From an uncultured Oscillospiraceae bacterium (GTDB lineage Bacteria > Bacillota > Clostridia > Oscillospirales > Acutalibacteraceae): 64,000 bases of DNA. The position numbers were made by a program, and so were the translations under genes. The notes under the pieces were generated by a model. It saw only the letters and a program-made list of their open reading frames with translations, was not told where the DNA came from and did not search any database. This document shows positions 42,003-49,964 of the stretch, one piece after another; positions within the stretch are counted from its first letter, which is position 1, and each line of letters opens with the position of its first letter. The stretch covers positions 1 to 64,000 of the forward strand of contig CASFRX010000049.1 in assembly GCA_949297075.1 (NCBI GenBank), given 5' to 3'.

Positions 42003-42152
42003 TTAGCAACCGCAGCCGCAGCCGCCGGAGCTGCTGGGGCAACCGCAGCCGCAGCCGCAGTCGCTTCCGTTGCCGTTGCCGCCGCAGCAGCAAAGGAGAA
42101 GGATGAGGATGATGATCCAAGAGCAGTTATTGCTTGAGAAACCGCAACCCAT
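42003..42152 (-). CDS. Very Cys-rich 49-residue membrane protein (HCB-type)
   Basis: A small gene easily missed: ATG 42152, nine bases after AAAGGAGG, to TAA at 42003. The protein starts MGCGFSSNNCSW, has one membrane helix (IIILILLLCCC) and a Gly-Cys tail (DCGCGCGCPSSSGGCGCGC); 12 of 49 residues are Cys. Similar proteins in Clostridia are annotated chorion class high-cysteine HCB; they are thought to belong to spore or cell-surface layers. A sigma-K-like promoter upstream and a strong terminator downstream make it a complete single-gene unit. Confidence 0.8.
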   Translation of the reverse strand: MGCGFSSNNCSWIIILILLLCCCGGNGNGSDCGCGCGCPSSSGGCGCGC

Positions 42153-42221
42153 AGTCTGTTTCCTCCTTTCAGTTAGCGCCGAGGAGAAGCTTGCTGATTA
42201 TGTTTCCCTTGGCTATACCCC

Positions 42222-42249
42222 ATACTATGAGGGAAAGGCAAAATGGGTT
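42222..42249 (-). promoter_or_regulatory. Candidate sigma-K/E type (mother-cell) promoter
   Basis: Minus strand AACC, 16 bases, CATAGTAT, matching the sigma-K pattern mACm-N16-CATANNNT. It precedes the Cys-rich gene; no sigma-A-type box is apparent in the gap. Confidence 0.5.
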
Positions 42250-42264
42250 ACAGCTTTTTGAAAA

Positions 42265-43449
42265 TTATTTTTGATTTGATTTTTCGGCGCATATGCAGGC
42301 AAGGGCAAGAAAGAACATGAGCAGAGGGAAAGCCGTGCTGAAAGCGAAGCCCATTTTTATATCTGAGCCGAAAGCAGAAGAAATTTGACCTGCCAAGGCG
42401 GGGCCTAAGGTGCAGCCGCTGTCGCCGCCGAGGGCGAAAAGAGCGAACATGGCTGTTCCGCCAAGAGGCATGGCTTTTGCGCCGAGGCTATATGTTCCCG
42501 GCCACATTATGCCTACGGAAAAGCCGCAAAGCGCACATCCCATAAAAGCGATAAGAGGAACGGGAGAAAATGCGGCAATCAGATAAGATAAAACGCACAG
42601 CGCCGCACTTATTGCCATAAAACTGCTCAGGCGTATTTTTTCACCGAATTTGCCGTAAAAAACACGGGATATTCCCATGAACAGAGCGAACATACAGGGG
42701 CCGAGTAAATCGCCTAAAGCCTTACTTACCTTTAATCCGCTTTCCGCAAAAGCGGACGCCCATTGGCTCATTGCAAGCTCAGCCGCACCTGCACAAAGCA
42801 TCATAAGCATGAAAATCCAGAACATTTTTTGCTTGAGAAGTTTTCTTGTTCCGCCTTTTTCCTCTTTCGGGAGCGTGTTTATCGGAACTCTCATATATAG
42901 AAAAGCGTTAACAAAGGGTATGACAGCCCAAAATACAACTAAGAAGCGCCAAGAGCTGATTCCTGCAACTTTAAACACAAGAGTTGAAATCAGCACAACT
43001 GCCATCTGTCCCCAGCAGTAAAACGAATGAAGCAGACTCATTGCGCCTGCCTTGTTGTCGTTGGGACAGGCTTCTATAATCGGGCTGACTACAACCTCTA
43101 TTGTGCCGCCGCCTATAGCGCTTGTAACGGTAGCAACAAGCAAGCCGGCGAAAGGCGGAAGAGCAAATGGGAGCACAGCTAAAAGCACCAAGCCTGCGGC
43201 GCAGAAAAAGTGTGCCGTAACAACACAGCGCCTGTAGCCTATTCTGTCGGCAAAGCGTGAGCAAAGTATATCGACCAAAAGCTGAGTGCCGAAATTCGCC
43301 GTAATGAGCAGGCTGAGCTGAGACAGAGTTATGCCGAATTCCTCCTGGAACAGAATGAAAAGCAGGGGATAAAAATTATTTACAATAGCCTGTGATATAT
43401 AGCCTATATAACAGCTGATTACAGTACCTTTGAAATTGCTTTTTTGCAT
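42265..43449 (-). CDS. MFS transporter
   Basis: A 394-residue major-facilitator protein with 12 helices; ADRIGYRRCVVTAHF is the loop 2-3 signature, GISRVFYGKFGEKIR its C-half counterpart. It resembles sugar/fucose-permease-like MFS members of Clostridia. Given the neighbouring sialidase a sugar could be its substrate, but that is inferred. AGG-type ribosome-binding site before ATG 43449; single gene. Confidence 0.85.
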   Translation of the reverse strand: MQKSNFKGTVISCYIGYISQAIVNNFYPLLFILFQEEFGITLSQLSLLITANFGTQLLVDILCSRFADRIGYRRCVVTAHFFCAAGLVLLAVLPFALPPFAGLLVATVTSAIGGGTIEVVVSPIIEACPNDNKAGAMSLLHSFYCWGQMAVVLISTLVFKVAGISSWRFLVVFWAVIPFVNAFLYMRVPINTLPKEEKGGTRKLLKQKMFWIFMLMMLCAGAAELAMSQWASAFAESGLKVSKALGDLLGPCMFALFMGISRVFYGKFGEKIRLSSFMAISAALCVLSYLIAAFSPVPLIAFMGCALCGFSVGIMWPGTYSLGAKAMPLGGTAMFALFALGGDSGCTLGPALAGQISSAFGSDIKMGFAFSTAFPLLMFFLALACICAEKSNQK

Positions 43450-43518
43450 TTGTTTTTACCTTTCCGAATAACTTGAATGTAATTATAATATTTTTACGAA
43501 ATGAATTCAAGGCTTTTA

Positions 43519-43547
43519 TTGTTTTTGGCGTATTAATTTGGTATAAT
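43519..43547 (+). promoter_or_regulatory. Promoter of the DUF2079 gene
   Basis: TTGTTT, 17 bases, TATAAT. It places transcription start close to 43555, supporting ATG 43577 as the start codon. Confidence 0.65.
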
Positions 43548-43576
43548 GGTTATCAATGAACTCAAGGAGAAGAGTA

Positions 43577-45358
43577 ATGATAAAGAAAATTTTACCGAGC
43601 TTTACTTTGGAAAAGCTGATTCAGCGGTTTATTGCCGCATGGTGCATTGTAAATACTTTCAGTGCAGTTACATCGCTCATACCTTTTACGGATATAAGCT
43701 TCACCTTTAATCTTAGTCTGGGACTGTGGGCAGTGCTGATTGCGCTGGTCTTTTTGTCTCTCAGTTTCTTGGATATGTTGCTCGCATCTTTTCCGTTTAC
43801 CCCATGGAGCTTTGCGGTAAGCTTCGGAATATATGCCTGCTACACTCTTTTAACTGAGAACGATTTTTGGTATTGCATGAGCCTTGTAGTCCTTGCGGCA
43901 ATAGCCATGAACTTCCTGTTTAAAGACGATAAACTACAGCTGTGTAAAATCAAAATCGGCAAAAAATCAACGGTTGTTATTGCGGCTGTGTGCGGTGTGC
44001 TGATTTGCGGCTTTATTGCCGCTATCGGCTGTTTGCGCTATGCAACTTACAGCTCGCCTAATTTCGATTTTGGCATATGGTGCAATATGTTCTACCATAT
44101 GAAAGAAGAATTTTTGCCCATTGTTTCAAGCGAACGGGACAGGCTTCTTTCCCATTTTGCCGTTCATATTTCACCGATTTATTATCTTATTTTACCCTTT
44201 TATTTGGTTTTTCCTTCGCCTTATACTCTGCAAATCGCTCAGGCAGTTGCCGTTGCAAGCGGCGTTATTCCCGTTTATCTTCTTGCAAGGCACAAGGGGC
44301 TTTCAAACAAGTTCACTGCGGTTTTCAGTATTGCTTATGGATTTAACACCGTCCTCATCAGCGGCATAGGCTACGATATGCACGAAAACTGCTTTATGGT
44401 GCCGTTACTGCTCTGGCTGTTTTACTTTTTTGAAAAAGAGAAATATCCTCTCATGTATCTTTCCGCCCTTGGGGTCTGCTTTGTTAAAGAGGATGCGGCT
44501 ATTTTCGTAATCTTTTTCGGAATTTACGCTTTCTTATCACGCAAGAAATATTTGCACGGCGTTTTGATGGCGGCTATGGGTGCGGTTTATTTTGTCGGCG
44601 CAGTATATCTTATCAATACTTTTGGCGACGGCGTTTTGGCCTCCCGTTTTGATAATTATATGTATGAGGATGAGGGCTTGCTCGGCATGGCGAAAATTAT
44701 TCTCACCAACCCCGCCTATGTTTTCACTCAAACGCTCAGCTCGGAAAAGATAATATACCTCTTGAAGCTTCTTTTGCCTCTCGGATTTTTGCCTTTGGCA
44801 ACTCGAAAGGTTTCCCATTTTATTCTGCTTTTGCCCTTTATGCTCATCAATTTGATGACCGACTACACCTACCAATTCGATATCAATTTTCAATACTCGT
44901 TCGGCCCTGCGGCATGCCTGATTTATCTTGCCTTAATAAATGCCTCGGATTTAAAGGACAGATCAAAGCGATATATGGTTTGTTTGGCGGCTGTGGCTTC
45001 GATTATGCTGTTCCTGCCAACTGCAGGCAGCAAGATAGCTTATTTAACCGAGCGTTACGAAGCGGGTCAGTATGAGTTAAGTGTTTTCAACGAAGCTCTT
45101 GATAGCATACCCGAAGAAGCTTCCGTAAAGGCAAGCACATTCTTTGTTCCCCACATAGCGGACAGAAACGAGATTTATGAAATTACCTCGCAAAATGAAA
45201 CGGATTTTGCCGTTTTTGATATGCGTGCGTCCCTGATAGACGAAACGACAACTCTCAGGGAAGAGTATTTTGCCAAGGGCTATACTGTGGAATTGGAGGA
45301 AGAGGGATATATTCTTATTCTGAAAAATCCCAACTCAACATTCAAACTGACAAAATGA
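43577..45358 (+). CDS. DUF2079 multi-spanning membrane protein
   Basis: A 593-residue protein with about 12-13 helices. The DUF2079 hallmark is clear (YSSPNFDFGIWCNMFYHMKE ... SERDRLLSHFAVHISP, then LILPFYLVFPSPYTLQIAQ), placing Asp and His in extracytoplasmic loops as in GT-C glycosyltransferases. A role in transferring sugars from lipid carriers is likely but not proven. The start is ATG 43577 after AAGGAGAAG; 13 bases before the HD gene. Confidence 0.85.
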   Translation: MIKKILPSFTLEKLIQRFIAAWCIVNTFSAVTSLIPFTDISFTFNLSLGLWAVLIALVFLSLSFLDMLLASFPFTPWSFAVSFGIYACYTLLTENDFWYCMSLVVLAAIAMNFLFKDDKLQLCKIKIGKKSTVVIAAVCGVLICGFIAAIGCLRYATYSSPNFDFGIWCNMFYHMKEEFLPIVSSERDRLLSHFAVHISPIYYLILPFYLVFPSPYTLQIAQAVAVASGVIPVYLLARHKGLSNKFTAVFSIAYGFNTVLISGIGYDMHENCFMVPLLLWLFYFFEKEKYPLMYLSALGVCFVKEDAAIFVIFFGIYAFLSRKKYLHGVLMAAMGAVYFVGAVYLINTFGDGVLASRFDNYMYEDEGLLGMAKIILTNPAYVFTQTLSSEKIIYLLKLLLPLGFLPLATRKVSHFILLLPFMLINLMTDYTYQFDINFQYSFGPAACLIYLALINASDLKDRSKRYMVCLAAVASIMLFLPTAGSKIAYLTERYEAGQYELSVFNEALDSIPEEASVKASTFFVPHIADRNEIYEITSQNETDFAVFDMRASLIDETTTLREEYFAKGYTVELEEEGYILILKNPNSTFKLTK

Positions 45359-45371
45359 AGGAGCTTTAGAA

Positions 45372-45956
45372 ATGAATAACAGCTTTTTTGCCATGTTTTC
45401 ACGCATGAAATATATAGACCGTTGGGCGCTCATGCGCAACACACGCAAGGAGAATTTGAGCGAGCACAGCCTGGAGGTTGCGGCAATAGCTCATGCCCTT
45501 GCCGTTATTTCAAACGAGAAATGCGGCTCTGGGCTCAATGCGGAGCGTGCGGCTTTGCTTGGCATATACCACGATATGCCGGAAATTATAACAGGTGATA
45601 TGCCTACTCCCATTAAATACGGCAATCCCGACCTGAAAGCGGCTTACAAAGCTGTTGAGCGTGAAACGGCAGAGCATCTTGTTTCCCTGTTGCCTGAATA
45701 TATGCAAGAAACATACAAGGGCTTTTTTGTGAAAGACGAGGAGGATAAAGAGCTTTGGAGAGCTGTTAAGGCGGCTGATAAAATTTCCGCCTTTATAAAG
45801 TGCATTGAAGAGGGCAAGGCAGGCAACAGCGAATTTGACGGCGCAAAAAAATCCATAACCGAGCTAATAGAAAAGCTTGATTATGAGCCGGCAACAATAT
45901 TTATCAGTGAGTTTATCGAAGCATACAGCTGTAATTTAGACGAATTACAGAGCTGA
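45372..45956 (+). CDS. YfbR-like HD-domain 5'-nucleotidase
   Basis: A 194-residue HD hydrolase. LSEHSLEVAAIAHALA and IYHDMPEIITGDMPTPIKY give the H...HD...D metal site of YfbR-type 5'-deoxynucleotidases, which dephosphorylate dNMPs; KAADKISAFIKCIEE is the terminal helix with the last Asp. AAGGAG precedes ATG 45372. Second gene after the DUF2079 gene; the terminator at 45959 follows. Confidence 0.9.
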   Translation: MNNSFFAMFSRMKYIDRWALMRNTRKENLSEHSLEVAAIAHALAVISNEKCGSGLNAERAALLGIYHDMPEIITGDMPTPIKYGNPDLKAAYKAVERETAEHLVSLLPEYMQETYKGFFVKDEEDKELWRAVKAADKISAFIKCIEEGKAGNSEFDGAKKSITELIEKLDYEPATIFISEFIEAYSCNLDELQS

Positions 45957-45958
45957 AA

Positions 45959-46003
45959 AAACAGATGCTTGAATCCGTTGGGGTTTCGAGCATCTGTTTA
46001 GTT
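45959..46003. terminator. Bidirectional intrinsic terminator
   Basis: AAACAGATGCTTGAA/TTCGAGCATCTGTTT, 15 pairs with one G-U, 10-base loop, T-run to the right and A-run to the left. Confidence 0.9.
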
Positions 46004-46007
46004 TTTG

Positions 46008-47378
46008 TCATGATATTGAGGCTTGCTCTAAAATCTTCTTTGCCGTTCGCCTTTTAATAATCAGGAAGCATATAAAGTGAACTGCACAGCAGAGGAACCA
46101 TGAAATAGTATATGCGATGTAGAGAGTTTCAAGAGTAGGAGAAGCACGGAAAGCTGTGTAAATCCACATAACTCTGAAAACGCATGAGCCGAAAACGGAA
46201 ACGATCATAGGCAGTGTGGAGCAGTTCATACCTCTGAGCATACCGACTAAAACTTCCATCACGCCGCACAGGAAATAGGGCAGGCATATATATTTGAGCC
46301 TAATTAAGCCGTAGGGGATAATCGCAGGCTCGTCTGAATAAATTTTCAGCAGAGATTCACCTGCAAAAAACGAGATGCTTCCCATTGCTAAACCGACTGC
46401 GGTAACCGTCAACAGCGTTACAACGGTAACTCTGTTTATGCGGTTGATTTTTTTTGCGCCCACATTCTGGCTCGTGAAGGTAACAGAGGCTTGAGAGATT
46501 GCGTTCATTGAGGTGTAGGTGAAGCCCTCTATGTTGGCTGCGGCGGCGTTTGCGGCCATAACCGTTGAGCCGAAGGAATTTATTGAGGACTGAATGAGCA
46601 CATTTGAGACAGAGAACAGAGAGCCTTGTATGCCTGCAGGCAAGCCCACCTTTGCCATATCAACTACAAATTCTTTTTTGAATTTTATGGATTTAATATC
46701 GAGATGACAGCAGTTTTCAAGCTTTAGCAGGCAGATTACCACAAGCACCGCCGAAATATACTGCGATGTTATTGTTGCAAGGGCAACGCCTGCAACATCC
46801 ATGTGAAAAGCGCAGACGAAAACAAGATTGAGCAAAATATTTATTATGCCTGAGATAGTTAGAAAATACAGCGGACGCATGGTGTCTCCCATGGCTCTGA
46901 GTATTGCACTGCCGAAATTGTAGACCATCAGCGCAGGCATACCCAAAAAATAAATTCGCATATAGAGGGCAGAAAGGTCAATAACATCGGAGGGTGTATC
47001 CATAAGCGTCAGAAAGGCTTTGGAAAAAGCAACACCTATAACAAGCGTAGCAGCTCCCGAAACAAGGCTTATTGCCGTCGCTGTGTGTACTGCGTCGTGG
47101 GCGCGTTTGAAATCGTGTGCGCCGATATGCTTTGCAACTACTACGCTTGCGCCTATGCTCAAGCCTATAAACAGGTTTATCATAAGGTTGGTAAGGGAGC
47201 CTGTTGAGCCTACTGCGGCAAGGGACTCCTTGCCTGCAAATCTGCCGACTACGGCAACATCAGCTGCGTTGTAGAGCAGCTGCAATATGCCGGAGAGTAT
47301 CAGCGGCAGGGAAAAACGCAACACCTTGCCCAAAAGCGGGCCGTTGCACATATCAATTTCATGCTTGTTTCGTTTCAT
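46008..47378 (-). CDS. MATE-family efflux transporter
   Basis: A 456-residue protein with 12 helices in two halves; GPLLGKVLRFSLPLILSGILQLLYN and DVAVVGRFAGKESLAAVGSTGSL are the family signature, NFGSAILRAMGDTMRPLYF the loop after helix 4. MATE pumps expel drugs or metabolites with Na+ or H+. AGGAAG before ATG 47378. It follows the RlmA-like gene by four bases, so the two are one operon. Confidence 0.92.
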   Translation of the reverse strand: MKRNKHEIDMCNGPLLGKVLRFSLPLILSGILQLLYNAADVAVVGRFAGKESLAAVGSTGSLTNLMINLFIGLSIGASVVVAKHIGAHDFKRAHDAVHTATAISLVSGAATLVIGVAFSKAFLTLMDTPSDVIDLSALYMRIYFLGMPALMVYNFGSAILRAMGDTMRPLYFLTISGIINILLNLVFVCAFHMDVAGVALATITSQYISAVLVVICLLKLENCCHLDIKSIKFKKEFVVDMAKVGLPAGIQGSLFSVSNVLIQSSINSFGSTVMAANAAAANIEGFTYTSMNAISQASVTFTSQNVGAKKINRINRVTVVTLLTVTAVGLAMGSISFFAGESLLKIYSDEPAIIPYGLIRLKYICLPYFLCGVMEVLVGMLRGMNCSTLPMIVSVFGSCVFRVMWIYTAFRASPTLETLYIAYTISWFLCCAVHFICFLIIKRRTAKKILEQASIS

Positions 47379-47382
47379 AGCT

Positions 47383-48180
47383 TTACTTCCTGCGATAAGT
47401 TCTTATATAAAAATCGGTTTGTGTTTCAAGGCTTTCAATCGCCTTGAGCTTTTCTTTGTCTGAGGCAGAGGTGTGATAATAATATGGCGTCATTCTGAAC
47501 AGAGAATCAATATTTTCTTGGCAGTCAAGCTTTATATTTGCGGTGATGTTTTGAGCTTTTTCTGTTTCAAAGCCCTCAATTTCTGGTGCAGCTTCTTCGT
47601 TTTCGTAGGGCGAATCGTATAGCTTTGCTTTCATTTCAAATAAATGCCGCTTGCCGGGGCAAACGCTGATAAGCAGACCGCCGGGCTTGATTACTCTTGC
47701 AAATTCTTTTTCACAGAAAGGTGCGAAAAGGTGAAAGGCAAGGTCTATGCTCCCGTCGAAAATCGGGATATCAGCCATATTAGCAACAAAAAAATGCGCT
47801 CCGCTTTTGCGCTTTGCCGCAAGACGCACCATTTCTTTGGAGATATCGAAGCCGTAAATCTCGGCGGAAACTTTTTCTTTTATAAATGCTGTGTAGTAGC
47901 CCTCTCCGCAGCAAATATCAAGCACGGTTTCGGGTGAGTTTGATTTGGCAATTTCGGCAAGCCCTTGTGCAAGAGGGCTGAAATATCCTTTGTCCAAAAA
48001 GCTTTTGCGGCTTTTTGCCATGTCCTTGTTGTCGCCTATAAGTGCGCCGGCTTTGCTTCCCGTCAAAAGGTTGACATAACCCTCTTTGGCTATGTCAAAG
48101 CAGTGGCGGTTTTCGCATTGAAGCGCATTGCTGTTTAATTTGAGCTGACCCCTACAGACGGGGCACAATAAATGGTTCAT
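47383..48180 (-). CDS. rlmA: RlmA-like 23S rRNA guanine-N1 methyltransferase
   Basis: A 265-residue SAM enzyme. The N-terminal zinc site LLCPVCRGQLKLNSNALQCENRHCFD is the RlmA hallmark, followed by EGYVNLLTG, then the Rossmann motif VLDICCGEGYYTAFI (about 92). RlmA-type enzymes methylate G745/G748 in helix 35 of 23S rRNA and may affect macrolide or tylosin susceptibility. ATG 48180 is preferred to an earlier TTG-type start. First gene before the MATE exporter. Confidence 0.9.
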   Translation of the reverse strand: MNHLLCPVCRGQLKLNSNALQCENRHCFDIAKEGYVNLLTGSKAGALIGDNKDMAKSRKSFLDKGYFSPLAQGLAEIAKSNSPETVLDICCGEGYYTAFIKEKVSAEIYGFDISKEMVRLAAKRKSGAHFFVANMADIPIFDGSIDLAFHLFAPFCEKEFARVIKPGGLLISVCPGKRHLFEMKAKLYDSPYENEEAAPEIEGFETEKAQNITANIKLDCQENIDSLFRMTPYYYHTSASDKEKLKAIESLETQTDFYIRTYRRK

Positions 48181-48212
48181 ATTATTCTCTCTTAACACCT
48201 TATTGGATTCAT

Positions 48213-48241
48213 TATAATACTGTGACTGCAGTTAGTCAATA
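48213..48241 (-). promoter_or_regulatory. Promoter of the rlmA-MATE operon
   Basis: Minus strand TTGACT, 17 bases, TATAAT, with the same extended CAGTATTATAAT as at 33471 and 34490. Confidence 0.8.
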
Positions 48242-48258
48242 AAACTGATAACTGATAC

Positions 48259-48287
48259 TTGAAATTTTTTCGTTTAAAGCTTAAAAT
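48259..48287 (+). promoter_or_regulatory. Promoter of the surface-protein gene
   Basis: TTGAAA, 17 bases, TAAAAT. Confidence 0.6.
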
Positions 48288-48327
48288 AGAAAGGGAATTA
48301 CGGTTTACCGCAAAGGGAGATGTTTTA

Positions 48328-49542
48328 ATGAAAAGAATAATAAGCATTATGTTGTGCATTTTTGCTTTGGCGGCTTTGGCACTGCCGGCCATGGCGGCTA
48401 ATACGGTGGCTGAAGTTGATGCGCCTTACGGCGTGCAATATAAAGTTAACGGAGACGGCATTTCGGAGCGCATAACAATCAGCTGTATGCTAACCGATAA
48501 ATTGGCTGAGCTGACAGGCGACCCTCAGGTGCTGGAAAGCTACGGCATTACCTATGCTTTTGGCTATATACAGCTTGATTACCGCATTGACGGCGGAGCT
48601 TGGCAATATGCTAAGGAGTGGGATACCGCTCCCGATTCTTCTTTTTACGGTGCGGCGCTCAACAGAGGCGAAACCGTAAAGACCTTAGATTTGCTTTACC
48701 TGACCAATGAAACCGCAATGGAAGCCTGCGGAGCTTTGGCAATCAGAACCGAGGACGGCAAAAAGCTTTTTGACCTTGAAAACCATAGCTTGGAATTTCG
48801 TCTGCGTGTGTCCTATGGCTATACTAATACAGATAATTATGTTGTAAATTCAAAGTGGACTGAGCCGATTAAGGTCGAAAGAGATGTAAAGGCGGAAGAA
48901 TTACCCACGGAATTTGAAGCGCCTATTGTATCGGACCTTAAGGTAGAGTTTCTTGAAGAAGACCAAATGCCGTATCTGACTTTTAAAATTAAAACTCCCG
49001 AAAGCATTAAAAAGGCTCAAACTCTTTATTCCACTCAGATTTTAACAGGCTTTTCCCTTCAGTGCTTTGCCGATACAGGCGATGGCTATGAGCAGGTAAG
49101 CCTGAACACGGGAAGCAGCTTCTATTCAAACGAAACCAAAAGCATATATCTCAGCGGCTCTGAATTTGACGATGAAAAAAGAGTTAAGGTTAAGCTGAAA
49201 TATATGATTTATGATGCGGACGAAAATGTTCTCTATTCGGAAGAAACCGAGCCTATGACTGTTGTGACTCCTCGATGGGAAGAGGGAAAGGGCATACTCC
49301 ACGCTAAATGCACAACCTGCGGCGTTTGCCGCCCGATTTTTGGCGTTTGTATGTTCATTGCTTTCGGTGTAGCTGCTGTTGTGATTGTTGTGGCGGCGGT
49401 TATCATTAAAATGCAGGTGGATAAAGCTAAGCGCCGCAAAGAAGAGCAGGAGGCTGAACGCAGACGCAAAATAGAGGAAGAAAAGGCCGCTTACAATGCA
49501 CTCAAGCAGGCTAAAAAAGAGAAAAACAAGAAAAAGCAATAA
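48328..49542 (+). CDS. Membrane-anchored surface protein of unknown function
   Basis: A 404-residue protein with an N-terminal signal peptide (about 1-23, ending ALPAMAA), an extracellular beta-rich part (about 25-315; YGVQYKVNGDGISERITI and an Asp-rich GAWQY region), a Cys-rich KCTTCGVCRPIFGVC just before a membrane helix (about 345-365, VAAVVIVVAAVII), and a cytoplasmic tail of charged residues rich in Lys/Arg/Glu. A single-pass type I arrangement. Not recognised; may be a sensor or adhesin. The start is ATG 48328 after GGGAG. Confidence 0.75.
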   Translation: MKRIISIMLCIFALAALALPAMAANTVAEVDAPYGVQYKVNGDGISERITISCMLTDKLAELTGDPQVLESYGITYAFGYIQLDYRIDGGAWQYAKEWDTAPDSSFYGAALNRGETVKTLDLLYLTNETAMEACGALAIRTEDGKKLFDLENHSLEFRLRVSYGYTNTDNYVVNSKWTEPIKVERDVKAEELPTEFEAPIVSDLKVEFLEEDQMPYLTFKIKTPESIKKAQTLYSTQILTGFSLQCFADTGDGYEQVSLNTGSSFYSNETKSIYLSGSEFDDEKRVKVKLKYMIYDADENVLYSEETEPMTVVTPRWEEGKGILHAKCTTCGVCRPIFGVCMFIAFGVAAVVIVVAAVIIKMQVDKAKRRKEEQEAERRRKIEEEKAAYNALKQAKKEKNKKKQ

Positions 49543-49550
49543 TTTTACCT

Positions 49551-49590
49551 TGCCGTTTCGGGTTTTTAAAGACTTGAAACGGCATTTTTT
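49551..49590 (+). terminator. Intrinsic terminator of the surface-protein gene
   Basis: TGCCGTTTC/GAAACGGCA with a 16-base loop, then TTTTTT. Confidence 0.85.
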
Positions 49591-49611
49591 GCGAATTTTG
49601 GCTTTCTATTG

Positions 49612-49635
49612 TTGTAAAGTCAAATAACTTTACAA
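49612..49635. repeat. Inverted repeat TTGTAAAGT-N6-ACTTTACAA
   Basis: Perfect 9-base arms in the gap 49591-49842. A shorter copy, GTAAAG-N8-CTTTAC, is at 49748-49767. Candidate operator for the FAD oxidoreductase gene; the gap holds nothing else recognisable. Confidence 0.5.
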
Positions 49636-49747
49636 AACAATATAATGTCTCTCGAAAACCTAAAAATCGGTAAATTTTTGTTAATCCTTGATATATCAAC
49701 GAAAAATCAGGCTGAATTATTTAAAGTTTATTACAAATATCATTGAA

Positions 49748-49767
49748 GTAAAGCAATAACACTTTAC
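49748..49767. repeat. Second GTAAAG/CTTTAC inverted repeat
   Basis: Perfect 6-base arms around CAATAACA, about 75 bases upstream of the -35 of the FAD oxidoreductase gene. Confidence 0.45.
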
Positions 49768-49842
49768 AATAAGCTGAGGAATAAACACAGCATTTTGATA
49801 CTTTGCTTAAAACTCAAAAATGCGGTAAATCCTACAAAAATA

Positions 49843-49871
49843 TTGACTAACTATGAAAATATATATATAAT
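49843..49871 (+). promoter_or_regulatory. Sigma-A promoter of the FAD oxidoreductase-cmk-plsC-ispH cluster
   Basis: TTGACT, 17 bases, TATAAT. Confidence 0.75.
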
Positions 49872-49964
49872 GATAGGCAGTACAGTTTACAACTATTTAG
49901 GCTGGTTGAAGAATTTTTGGATGAATATAACACAAGACGATAAGCAGGAGGCTAAGCCTGAACA

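Noticed and set aside
42005-42062. GCAGCC-type tandem repeat resembling a microsatellite or CRISPR-like repeat
   Set aside because: It is the Gly-Cys codon repeat of the small Cys-rich gene read from the other strand.
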